The notes under the pieces: model-generated
Told to the model about the DNA's origin: nothing
Seen by the model: only the letters and a program-made list of their open reading frames with translations
Databases searched by the model: none
Assembly: GCA_937907975.1 (NCBI GenBank)
Contig: CALEQS010000293.1
Location: 1 to 7,246, forward strand
From: an uncultured Clostridia bacterium
Lineage (GTDB): Bacteria; Bacillota; Clostridia; Oscillospirales; Oscillospiraceae
Direction: 5' to 3'
Length of the DNA: 7,246 nt
Shown here: positions 1 to 5,314 of the stretch, one piece after another
Position numbering within the stretch: position 1 is the stretch's first letter
How the letters are laid out: every line of letters starts with the position of its first letter
Translations under genes and position numbers: made by a program

Positions 1-10
1 CGGACTGAGA

Positions 11-87
11 AGTGTTTTTTCCGAGGTACACGCCCCCGGAAAAAACTGATTTTACCTCATTCCGTCATCTGCGGATGACGGAATTCT
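11..87 (+). repeat. Two-hairpin structured repeat, copy 1
   Basis: This intergenic element has two hairpins. Stem 1 pairs 14-23 with 37-46 (10 bp) around a 13-base loop, AGGTACACGCCCC, at 24-36. Stem 2 pairs 59-68 with 75-84 (10 bp) around the 6-base loop CTGCGG at 69-74. The same architecture with identical loops recurs at 5059-5138, and both copies end in TTCT just after stem 2. A 25-base block (18-42) is identical to 5068-5092. The element lies directly after the stop of the leftward desulfurase gene, so on the strand shown it is antisense to that operon. Any part further left is cut off by the window edge. It could be a structured RNA, a palindromic dispersed repeat or a 3' end element; I do not recognise the family. 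Confidence 0.8.
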
Positions 88-93
88 ACGAAC

Positions 94-1233
94 TCAACTC
101 ATAGACGGAAACAGCGTCTTCGCCGCGAATTTCAGGCCGTCGATCAGCGCATCCACTTCTTCTTTTGTGGAATCTCCGCTGAAGCTGACCCGGAATGCGC
201 CGTCCCGCTGGGGCTTGGTCAGGTTCATGGCCGCGTAGACATGGCTGGGCCTGCCCCGGTGGCAGGCGCTTCCGGCGGAGACGCAGACGCCCCGGTCACC
301 CAGCACCCGCACCAGCACCTCGCTCTTATAGCCGGTCATGGTAAGCGCCAGCACATGAGGGGCATCTCCCTCGATCACCGGTGCCACCTGCGGCACCTCC
401 TCCGCAATGCGGCGGAGTGTATAATCCTTCAATTCCTGCATATGGGCGATGTCCGCATCCCGGCGCGCCAGCCCCAGCTCACAGGCCCTGGCAAAGGCGG
501 CGATCTGCGCCGTAGGCTCCGTGCCGCTTCTCAGGCCGTTCTCCTGTCCGCCGCCCAGAATAAAGGGCTTCAGCTTCAAGCCGTTTCGGATGTACATGGC
601 GCCAATGCCCTTGGGCGCGTGCACCTTATGGCCGCTGACGGCCAGCAGATCCACGCCAAGGCTTTTGGGCGTAAAGGGCACCTTCAGAAAAGCCTGTACT
701 GCGTCGCAGTGGAACAGCGCGGGCGCCCCGGAGCGCTTGACGATCTGAACTGCCTCCCTGACCGGAAGCACGCTGCCCAGCTCGTTGTTCACCAGCATCA
801 TGGACACGAGAATGGTGTCCGGCCGGAGCGCCCGCTCCAGCTCTGCAAGATCAATGGTGCCCCGGGCAGTGGGCTGGAGGTAAGTCACCTCATACCCCTC
901 CTGCTCCAGCTCTGCAACGGGGTTGAGCACTGCGTGGTGCTCGATCGCGGTGGTGATGATGTGCTTTCCCTTCCGCCTTCCATACTCCGCGGCGGCGCGA
1001 ACGGCCCAGTTGTCACTCTCGGTGCCGCAGGAAGTAAAGGTGACCTCCTTGGGACTGCATCCCAGTGCCTTCGCCACAGCGGCCCGGTCCGCTTCCAACG
1101 CCTTTGCCGCTCCGGAGGCCGCCGGATAGCGGGACGAGGGGTTGAAATAGCGCTCGGTCATGGCCTCCACCGCCGCCTGCGCCGCCTCTGGCCAGACCCG
1201 GGTGGTGGCGGCATTGTCCAGATAGGCGATCAT
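94..1233 (-). CDS. Cysteine desulfurase, NifS/IscS-like (class V aminotransferase fold)
   Basis: This 379-residue PLP enzyme takes sulfur from L-cysteine as an enzyme-bound persulfide, releasing alanine, and passes it to Fe-S cluster or tRNA thiolation systems in the cytoplasm. Seen in the sequence: the N-terminal YLDNAATT motif (residues 4-11), the cofactor-stacking histidine in EHHA (H99), the NNELG segment (150-153), D177 and Q180 in CDAVQ, the Schiff-base lysine K203 in SGHKVHAPKG, RSGTEP (235-240) and the persulfide cysteine C324 in SAGSACHRG. All catalytic residues are present and the length is normal for the family. The start is the ATG overlapping the mtaB stop as ATGA, with GGTGGA just upstream, so translation is probably coupled. 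There is no scaffold (iscU/sufU), mnmA or thiI beside it in the window, so its acceptor is not shown; MtaB as the client is an inference from the overlap. The precise subfamily (iscS, nifS or a dedicated paralogue) cannot be settled here. Confidence 0.95.
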   Translation of the reverse strand: MIAYLDNAATTRVWPEAAQAAVEAMTERYFNPSSRYPAASGAAKALEADRAAVAKALGCSPKEVTFTSCGTESDNWAVRAAAEYGRRKGKHIITTAIEHHAVLNPVAELEQEGYEVTYLQPTARGTIDLAELERALRPDTILVSMMLVNNELGSVLPVREAVQIVKRSGAPALFHCDAVQAFLKVPFTPKSLGVDLLAVSGHKVHAPKGIGAMYIRNGLKLKPFILGGGQENGLRSGTEPTAQIAAFARACELGLARRDADIAHMQELKDYTLRRIAEEVPQVAPVIEGDAPHVLALTMTGYKSEVLVRVLGDRGVCVSAGSACHRGRPSHVYAAMNLTKPQRDGAFRVSFSGDSTKEEVDALIDGLKFAAKTLFPSMS

Positions 1234-2522
1234 GCTTCCACCAGCTTTCCGATCAAATGGGTGCCGTTGATCTCCGTCAGCTCCACCTGACGGAGCTGAT
1301 TGTGGAGGTTATCCACGCTCTCCGCGCGCACCTCAATATAGTTCGGCGTGTGGCCGCGCCACGCGCCGTCCTTCTCCTCTTCAAACAGGACAGGAACGGT
1401 CCTGCCCAGCTGACGGCCCAGATAGGCCTGCTCCATCTCGCCTGCGACAGCGGCGGCGCGATGGGCCCGCGCCTCCTTCTCCTGCATGGGCACCTGACCG
1501 GGCATATCACAGGCCGGGGTGCCGGTGCGGCGGGAGTAAGGGAAAACGTGCATGGCGGAAAAGGCGGCCTTCTGGATAAAGGCCAGCGTCTGTTCAAACT
1601 CCTCCTCCGTCTCCCCCGGGAAACCGGTGATGAGGTCGGTCGTAATGGCCGGATCGTCAAAATATTGCCGCAGAAGCGCGCAGGACTCCAGATACCGCGC
1701 CGTGTCGTACTTCCGGTTCATCCGCTTCAGTGTGGCGTCACAGCCGCTCTGGAGGGAGAGGTGGAAGTGAGGGCACAGATTGGCGAGCTTTGCGGCCCGG
1801 GCGCAGAAGTCCTCGGTGATGGTGCGGGGCTCCAGACTGCCCAGCCGGGTGCGCAGAGCGGGCACAGCGGCGCAGAGGGCCTCCAGCAGGTCGATGAGGC
1901 TCTGACCGTTTTTCAGATCTTTGCCCCAGCTGGAGATCTCAATGCCGGTGACCACGATCTCCTGATAGCCCTCCCCTGCCATGCGCCGTGCCTCTGCCAC
2001 CGCCTCATCCAGCGGCAGGGAGCGCACCGGTCCTCTGGCGTAAGGAATGGCGCAGTAGGTGCAGAAATTGACACAGCCGTCCTCCACCTTGAGCATACAG
2101 CGGGTGCGCCCCTCCAGTCCGCCGGCGGGCAGAAACTCGAACTCCCGCCGCCGCATAACTGCGTCCACATTGACGCGCTGTTTTCCATGGACGGCCTGCT
2201 CCAGATCGTCCAGAAACTGCATCCGATCCCCGGTGCCGTAGATCAGATCCACATCCAGCTCCTCCAGCTGCTCCGGAGAGATCTGGGCATAACAACCGCA
2301 GACTGCCACCACGGCGTCCGGACTTCTGCGCCGGGCGCGGCGAATCATCTGACGGGATTTTTTGTCGCTGACCGCCGTGACCGTGCAGGTATTGACGATG
2401 TAGGCGTCCGCCGGCTCCTCGAAATCCACCAGCTCATGGCCCCGCTGACGCAGAATGCTCTCCATGGCCTGCGTCTCATATTGATTCACTTTGCATCCCA
2501 AAGTATAAATGGCAATTTTCAT
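1230..2522 (-). CDS. mtaB: tRNA (t6A37-C2)-methylthiotransferase MtaB, radical SAM
   Basis: This 430-residue protein belongs to the MiaB/RimO methylthiotransferase group. It adds a methylthio group to C2 of N6-threonylcarbamoyladenosine at position 37 of ANN-decoding tRNAs, giving ms2t6A. Domains in order: an N-terminal UPF0004 domain (about 1-120) with cluster cysteines C10 (TLGCKVNQ), C46 (NTCTVT) and C77 (CGCYAQ); a radical SAM core with C150, C154 and C157 in DGCVNFCTYC; and a C-terminal TRAM domain (about 365-428). TLGCKVNQYE and GCYAQ favour MtaB over MiaB or RimO. An upstream in-frame start at 2645 would add 41 residues that match no part of the family and lie across the promoter. The ATG at 2522 has AGGTGG at 2529-2534 with 6-base spacing and a consensus promoter 5' of it, so I chose it. 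The desulfurase gene overlaps its 3' end by 4 bases. Confidence 0.94.
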   Translation of the reverse strand: MKIAIYTLGCKVNQYETQAMESILRQRGHELVDFEEPADAYIVNTCTVTAVSDKKSRQMIRRARRRSPDAVVAVCGCYAQISPEQLEELDVDLIYGTGDRMQFLDDLEQAVHGKQRVNVDAVMRRREFEFLPAGGLEGRTRCMLKVEDGCVNFCTYCAIPYARGPVRSLPLDEAVAEARRMAGEGYQEIVVTGIEISSWGKDLKNGQSLIDLLEALCAAVPALRTRLGSLEPRTITEDFCARAAKLANLCPHFHLSLQSGCDATLKRMNRKYDTARYLESCALLRQYFDDPAITTDLITGFPGETEEEFEQTLAFIQKAAFSAMHVFPYSRRTGTPACDMPGQVPMQEKEARAHRAAAVAGEMEQAYLGRQLGRTVPVLFEEEKDGAWRGHTPNYIEVRAESVDNLHNQLRQVELTEINGTHLIGKLVEA

Positions 2523-2552
2523 ACAATTCCACCTGTGTGTATAGATAATGAT

Positions 2553-2581
2553 ATTATAGCGTTTTCCGGCATTTCTGTCAA
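2553..2581 (-). promoter_or_regulatory. Sigma-A promoter of the mtaB-desulfurase operon
   Basis: Reading the minus strand, TTGACA (2581-2576) and TATAAT (2558-2553) are separated by exactly 17 bases, a perfect match to the housekeeping consensus. The expected transcription start is near 2546, giving a leader of about 24 bases before the ATG at 2522. This supports the short mtaB start. Confidence 0.9.
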
Positions 2582-2623
2582 AAAAGAAACATCCCGCCCT
2601 CCGCAGATGAAACGATGTTCCAA

Positions 2624-2655
2624 AATCCGCCGAACCCCATTGCAATCGGCGGATT
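2624..2655. promoter_or_regulatory. Perfect 9-bp inverted repeat, possible operator
   Basis: AATCCGCCG (2624-2632) and CGGCGGATT (2647-2655) form a perfect inverted repeat around 14 bases that contain the small palindrome ATTGCAAT. The right arm fills the spacer of the putative yfbR promoter and the left arm lies just upstream of its -35 box. Such a position suits a repressor site. There is no T-run after it, and it is not at the end of a gene, so it is unlikely to be a terminator. The protein that would bind is unknown. Confidence 0.55.
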
Positions 2656-2667
2656 GTATGCTAAAAT
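2640..2667 (+). promoter_or_regulatory. Extended -10 promoter of the yfbR operon
   Basis: TTGCAA (2640-2645) is followed after 16 bases by TAAAAT (2662-2667), which is preceded by TGC, the extended -10 signature. The predicted start is near 2674, giving a leader of about 40 bases before the ATG at 2716. It is weaker than the two consensus promoters in this window and is overlapped by the inverted repeat at 2624-2655. Confidence 0.6.
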
Positions 2668-2715
2668 AACTTTCATATCAACAGTTTAAATCGAAGCAGA
2701 GAAGGAGGGCCCGCC

Positions 2716-3300
2716 ATGGCGGATGAGCACAACTTTTTTGCCCTGATCTCCCGGATGAAGTACATCGACCGCTGGGCGCTGATGCGCAACACGGAGACGG
2801 AGAATATTCAGGAGCACTCCCATCAGGTGGCCGTGCTGGCCCACGCGCTGGCGGTGATCGCCAATCAGCGCTTCGGCGCGCAGTTTGACCCGGGCCGGGT
2901 GGCTGTGGCGGCGCTCTATCATGATGCCACTGAGATCATCACCGGCGATATGCCCACCCCCATCAAGTATTACAACTCCACTCTGCGGGACTCCTACAAG
3001 CAGGTGGAGGCCGCCGCCGCTGACCGACTGCTCAGTATGCTCCCGCCGGAACTGCGGCCGGAGTTTGAGCCCTACCTGCGGGAGAGCGACCCGGAGATCC
3101 ACGCCTATGTGAAGGCGGCGGACAAGCTGTCCGCCTACCTCAAGTGCGTGGAGGAGGTCAAGGCGGGCAACAGCGAGTTCCGCCTTGCCAAAGAGCAGAC
3201 CTGGGCGGCGCTGATGGAGAAGCCCCTTCCCGCCCTGCAATACTTCATCGACCAATTTCTGCCCAGCTTCGAGCTGACGCTGGACGAGCTTCAAAAGTAA
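2716..3300 (+). CDS. yfbR: 5'-deoxynucleotidase, YfbR-like HD-domain protein
   Basis: This 194-residue HD-superfamily metal phosphohydrolase should remove the 5' phosphate from deoxynucleoside monophosphates in the cytoplasm. It resembles E. coli YfbR (199 residues) along its whole length. Visible family motifs are RW (R19, W20) in the segment YIDRWALMRN, EHSHQVA with metal ligand H34, LYHDATEIITGDMPTPIKY with the HD pair H69-D70 plus E73 and D78, and D136 in KAADK, the last metal ligand. YLKCVEE and the C-terminal PSFELTLDE are also shared. The start has AAGGAGGG at 2702-2709 with 6-base spacing. It is the first gene of a three-gene operon, 16 bases ahead of the ACT-domain gene. The RW pair is the known YfbR determinant for deoxyribose selection, so a dNMP substrate is likely; activity is inferred from homology. 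Confidence 0.93.
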   Translation: MADEHNFFALISRMKYIDRWALMRNTETENIQEHSHQVAVLAHALAVIANQRFGAQFDPGRVAVAALYHDATEIITGDMPTPIKYYNSTLRDSYKQVEAAAADRLLSMLPPELRPEFEPYLRESDPEIHAYVKAADKLSAYLKCVEEVKAGNSEFRLAKEQTWAALMEKPLPALQYFIDQFLPSFELTLDELQK

Positions 3301-3316
3301 AGGAGAGTCATAAATT

Positions 3317-3586
3317 ATGCGCGCAATCGTTTCTGTGATCGGCAAGGATCAGGTAGGCATCATCGCCAACATCTGTTCCCTGCTCTCTGCCCATCAGGTC
3401 AATGTGCTGGACATCAGCCAGACCGTGCTTCAGGGTTACTTCACCATGATCATGGTGGTAGATACCTCCGCCTGCCCGGTGGATTTTGCCGCTCTGGTCA
3501 CTGAGCTGGAGCAGGAGGGCACCAAGCTGGGCCTGACCATCCACGCCCAGCGGGAAGACATCTTCAACGCCATGCACCGGATCTGA
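3317..3586 (+). CDS. Small ACT-domain protein, UPF0237 family
   Basis: This 89-residue protein is almost entirely one ACT domain (about residues 3-75), the ligand-binding fold usually used to sense amino acids. It opens with RAIVSVIGKDQVGIIANIC, where the DxVGI turn with G14 is the typical ACT ligand loop after strand 1, and continues with VNVLDISQTVLQGYFTMIMVVD for strands 2 and 3. There is no catalytic domain and no membrane segment, so it probably works as a dimer or with a partner. AGGAG overlaps the end of yfbR and sits 11 bases from the ATG, somewhat far but usable. The following gene encodes a UPF0210 protein; this pairing occurs side by side in many Firmicutes, for example the pneumococcal pair SP_0238/SP_0239. 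The ligand is unknown. Confidence 0.92.
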   Translation: MRAIVSVIGKDQVGIIANICSLLSAHQVNVLDISQTVLQGYFTMIMVVDTSACPVDFAALVTELEQEGTKLGLTIHAQREDIFNAMHRI

Positions 3587-3590
3587 GGAG
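3585..3590 (+). promoter_or_regulatory. Ribosome binding site that decides the UPF0210 start
   Basis: GAGGAG overlaps the stop codon of the ACT gene. It is 9 bases from the ATG at 3600 but only 3 bases from the in-frame TTG at 3594, so the ATG is the better start. Confidence 0.75.
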
Positions 3591-3599
3591 TGGTTGACT

Positions 3600-4958
3600 A
3601 TGCTGAGTAAAGACGAGATCCTCCAGACGATCCATATGATCGACCAGCAGCACCTGGACATCCGCACCATCACCATGGGCATCTCCCTGCTGAGCTGCGC
3701 CAACCCGGATGCCAAGGTCTGCTGTCAGAATATCTATGACAAAATCTGCAAAAAGGCCGAGCATCTGGTTTCCACCGGCGAGGCCATCGAGCGGGAGTTC
3801 GGCATTCCCATCGTCAACAAGCGCGTCAGCGTCACCCCTATCTCTCTGGTGGCGGCGGGCTGTGACACAGAGGACTATGTCCCCTTCGCCCAGGCGCTGG
3901 ACCGGGCGGCCCACACGGTGGGCATCAACTTTCTCGGCGGTTACTCTGCTCTGGTTCAGAAGGGCATGACTGAGTCCGACGTCAAGCTCATCCGCTCCAT
4001 CCCAGAGGCGCTGGCCACCACTGAGCTGGTGTGCTCCTCCATCAACGTGGGCTCCACCCGGGCGGGCATCAACATGGACGCCGTCAAGCTCATGGGCGAG
4101 ACCGTGAAGGCCGCCGCCGACCGCACCGCTGACCGGGGCGGCTTCGGCTGTGCCAAGCTGGTGGTGTTCTGCAACGCCGTGGAGGACAACCCCTTCATGG
4201 CCGGCGCCTTCCACGGCGCGGGCGAGGCGGAGCGCATCATCAACGTGGGCGTATCCGGCCCCGGCGTGGTGTATCACGCCCTCCAGGCCGTGAAGGGCCA
4301 GCCCTTCGACGTGGTGGCCGAGACCATCAAAAAGACCGCCTTCCGCATCACCCGTATGGGACAGCTGGTGGCGCAGGAGGCCAGCCGCCGCCTGAACACC
4401 CCCTTCGGCATCGTGGATCTGTCCCTCGCTCCCACCCCCGCTGTGGGTGACAGCGTAGCCCGCATTCTGGAGGAAATGGGCCTTGAGACCTGCGGCACCC
4501 ACGGCACTACGGCCGCACTGGCCCTGCTGAACGACGCGGTCAAGAAGGGCGGCGTTATGGCGTCCTCCTCCGTAGGCGGCCTGTCCGGCGCCTTTATCCC
4601 CGTCTCTGAGGACGAGGGCATGATCGCCGCCGCCCAGTCCGGCGTGCTGACGCTGGACAAGCTGGAGGCCATGACCTGTGTCTGCTCTGTCGGCCTTGAC
4701 ATGATCGCCGTCCCCGGCGACACCCCCGCCGAGACCATCGCCGCCATCATCGCTGACGAAGCCGCCATCGGCATGATCAACAACAAAACCACCGCTGTCC
4801 GCGTCATTCCCGCCCCCGGCCTGGATGTGGGCGACACGGTGGAAATGGGCGGCCTGCTGGGCTCCGCCCCGGTCATGCCGGTGCACAAATCCTCCTCTGC
4901 CGACTTTATCCACCGCGGCGGACGCATCCCCGCGCCGCTTCACAGCTTGAAGAACTGA
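3600..4958 (+). CDS. UPF0210/DUF711 family protein (PFL-like fold), function unknown
   Basis: This 452-residue protein is a full-length member of the UPF0210 (DUF711) family, called PFL family protein in some annotations because the known structure resembles the pyruvate formate-lyase barrel. Conserved stretches visible here are RTITMGISL (22-30), GINFLGGYSALVQKG (108-122), SSINVGSTRAGINMDAV (146-162), KLVVFCNAVEDNPFMAGAFHG (186-206, one residue over a simple motif), CGTHGTTAAL (298-307) and the C-terminal FIHRGGRIPAPLHSLKN. I see no glycyl-radical RVxGY signature, so it is not a functional glycyl-radical enzyme by that test. Cysteines are frequent (for example C33, C41, C42, C50, C88) but form no obvious cluster motif. 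The start is ATG 3600 rather than TTG 3594 for spacing reasons. It lies 13 bases after the ACT gene, so they are surely co-transcribed, and the ACT protein may be its sensor or partner. The reaction is unknown. Confidence 0.93.
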   Translation: MLSKDEILQTIHMIDQQHLDIRTITMGISLLSCANPDAKVCCQNIYDKICKKAEHLVSTGEAIEREFGIPIVNKRVSVTPISLVAAGCDTEDYVPFAQALDRAAHTVGINFLGGYSALVQKGMTESDVKLIRSIPEALATTELVCSSINVGSTRAGINMDAVKLMGETVKAAADRTADRGGFGCAKLVVFCNAVEDNPFMAGAFHGAGEAERIINVGVSGPGVVYHALQAVKGQPFDVVAETIKKTAFRITRMGQLVAQEASRRLNTPFGIVDLSLAPTPAVGDSVARILEEMGLETCGTHGTTAALALLNDAVKKGGVMASSSVGGLSGAFIPVSEDEGMIAAAQSGVLTLDKLEAMTCVCSVGLDMIAVPGDTPAETIAAIIADEAAIGMINNKTTAVRVIPAPGLDVGDTVEMGGLLGSAPVMPVHKSSSADFIHRGGRIPAPLHSLKN

Positions 4959-4964
4959 CGGTCT

Positions 4965-4998
4965 TCTAATTGACCCGCCTTTGGGCGGATCAATTAGA
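4965..4998 (+). other. Hairpin directly after the UPF0210 gene
   Basis: TCTAATTGA (4965-4973) pairs with TCAATTAGA (4990-4998), and inside it CCGCC (4975-4979) pairs with GGCGG (4984-4988) around TTTG, with a single C/A mismatch between the two helices. It begins 6 bases after the stop codon. No T-run follows on either strand, so it is not a canonical intrinsic terminator; it could be an mRNA 3' end stabiliser, a weak terminator or part of the larger repeat region that follows. Confidence 0.7.
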
Positions 4999-5005
4999 GG
5001 GGCTT

Positions 5006-5057
5006 CATCTGAAAAGCACCTCGATTTGCTGCGCAAATAGTCGGCACTTTTCAGATG
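5006..5057 (+). other. Long compound hairpin upstream of repeat copy 2
   Basis: CATCTGAAAAG (5006-5016) pairs perfectly with CTTTTCAGATG (5047-5057), an 11-bp outer stem. The enclosed segment carries its own hairpin, ATTTGC (5024-5029) with GCAAAT (5033-5038) around TGC. It is one base from the start of repeat copy 2, so it may be an additional module of the same element. Copy 1 lies at the window edge, so whether it has this module cannot be seen. Confidence 0.7.
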
Positions 5058-5058
5058 C

Positions 5059-5138
5059 GCAGTATCATTTCCGAGGTACACGCCCCCGGAAATGATCGTA
5101 CTGCATTTTCTTCCACCGTCTGCGGATGGTGGAATTCT
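5059..5138 (+). repeat. Two-hairpin structured repeat, copy 2
   Basis: This is the second copy of the element at 11-87. Stem 1 pairs 5064-5073 with 5087-5096 around the same 13-base loop (5074-5086), and is lengthened by GCAGT (5059-5063) with ACTGC (5100-5104) across a 3-base bulge. Stem 2 pairs 5111-5119 with 5126-5134 (one G·T pair) around the same loop CTGCGG (5120-5125). Stem bases differ from copy 1 but remain paired. It lies about 100 bases after the UPF0210 stop, on the same strand, and could be part of that transcript's 3' region because the intrinsic terminator at 5168 is further on. Stem 1 is followed by ATTTTCTT, so it may have some termination activity of its own. Confidence 0.8.
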
Positions 5139-5167
5139 GTGAAACGGCATATACTGATTATCTCAGC

Positions 5168-5202
5168 AAAGGCACGCATTTTTTCGGAATGCGTGCCTTT
5201 TT
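5168..5202 (+). terminator. Rho-independent terminator of the yfbR-ACT-UPF0210 operon
   Basis: AAAGGCACGCATT (5168-5180) pairs perfectly with AATGCGTGCCTTT (5188-5200) around a 7-base loop, TTTTCGG, and the 3' arm runs into five T bases (5198-5202). It stands about 210 bases after the UPF0210 stop and before the marR promoter, so it should end the upstream transcript, including repeat copy 2. Confidence 0.88.
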
Positions 5203-5248
5203 GCGCGTTTGTTCACAAAAAGTTTAATTTAGCACTTCACTGCGGTGA

Positions 5249-5277
5249 TTGACAACGAGTTGAAAAGCCGGTATAAT
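5249..5277 (+). promoter_or_regulatory. Consensus sigma-A promoter of the marR-citrate synthase operon
   Basis: TTGACA (5249-5254) and TATAAT (5272-5277) are separated by exactly 17 bases, a perfect housekeeping consensus. The transcription start should fall near 5284, inside the palindrome at 5281-5305. A promoter this strong in front of a repressor gene usually needs to be held down, which fits the operator. Confidence 0.93.
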
Positions 5278-5280
5278 TAT

Positions 5281-5305
5281 CTCACACTATGAGCCATATT
5301 GTGAG
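5281..5305. promoter_or_regulatory. 25-bp palindromic operator, probable MarR autoregulatory site
   Basis: The arms are CTCACACTATG (5281-5291) and CATATTGTGAG (5295-5305), which are reverse complements except for one position, around a 3-base centre AGC. The outer six bases, CTCACA/TGTGAG, match perfectly. It begins 3 bases after the -10 box, covers the expected transcription start and runs into the marR ribosome site. Its size and position are those of a dimeric MarR-family repressor site. That the adjacent MarR protein binds it is inferred. I found no second copy in the window. Confidence 0.8.
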
Positions 5306-5308
5306 GTG
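5303..5308 (+). promoter_or_regulatory. Ribosome binding site that decides the marR start
   Basis: GAGGTG lies 6 bases before ATG 5315. The alternative in-frame GTG at 5306 overlaps this site and has no ribosome site of its own, so the ATG is preferred. Confidence 0.7.
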
Positions 5309-5314
5309 ACCCAT

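Noticed and set aside
2586..2621. A weak inverted repeat GAAACATC/GATGTTCC between the divergent promoters
   Set aside because: It has a mismatch, short arms and a 20-base loop, so it is near what is expected by chance. The 8-base CCGCAGAT inside it matches the complement of a repeat loop but without the hairpin.
2523..2645. An N-terminal extension of mtaB by 41 residues starting at 2645
   Set aside because: It would cover the consensus promoter, has no ribosome site, and adds residues absent from the family. The ATG at 2522 with AGGTGG fits far better.
1257..2669. A 470-codon open frame on the plus strand opposite mtaB, and a similar 528-codon frame (3564-5150, minus) opposite the UPF0210 gene
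   Set aside because: They are antisense to clearly conserved genes in GC-rich sequence, have low-complexity His/Gly/Arg-rich translations with no recognisable motif, and lack good ribosome sites.
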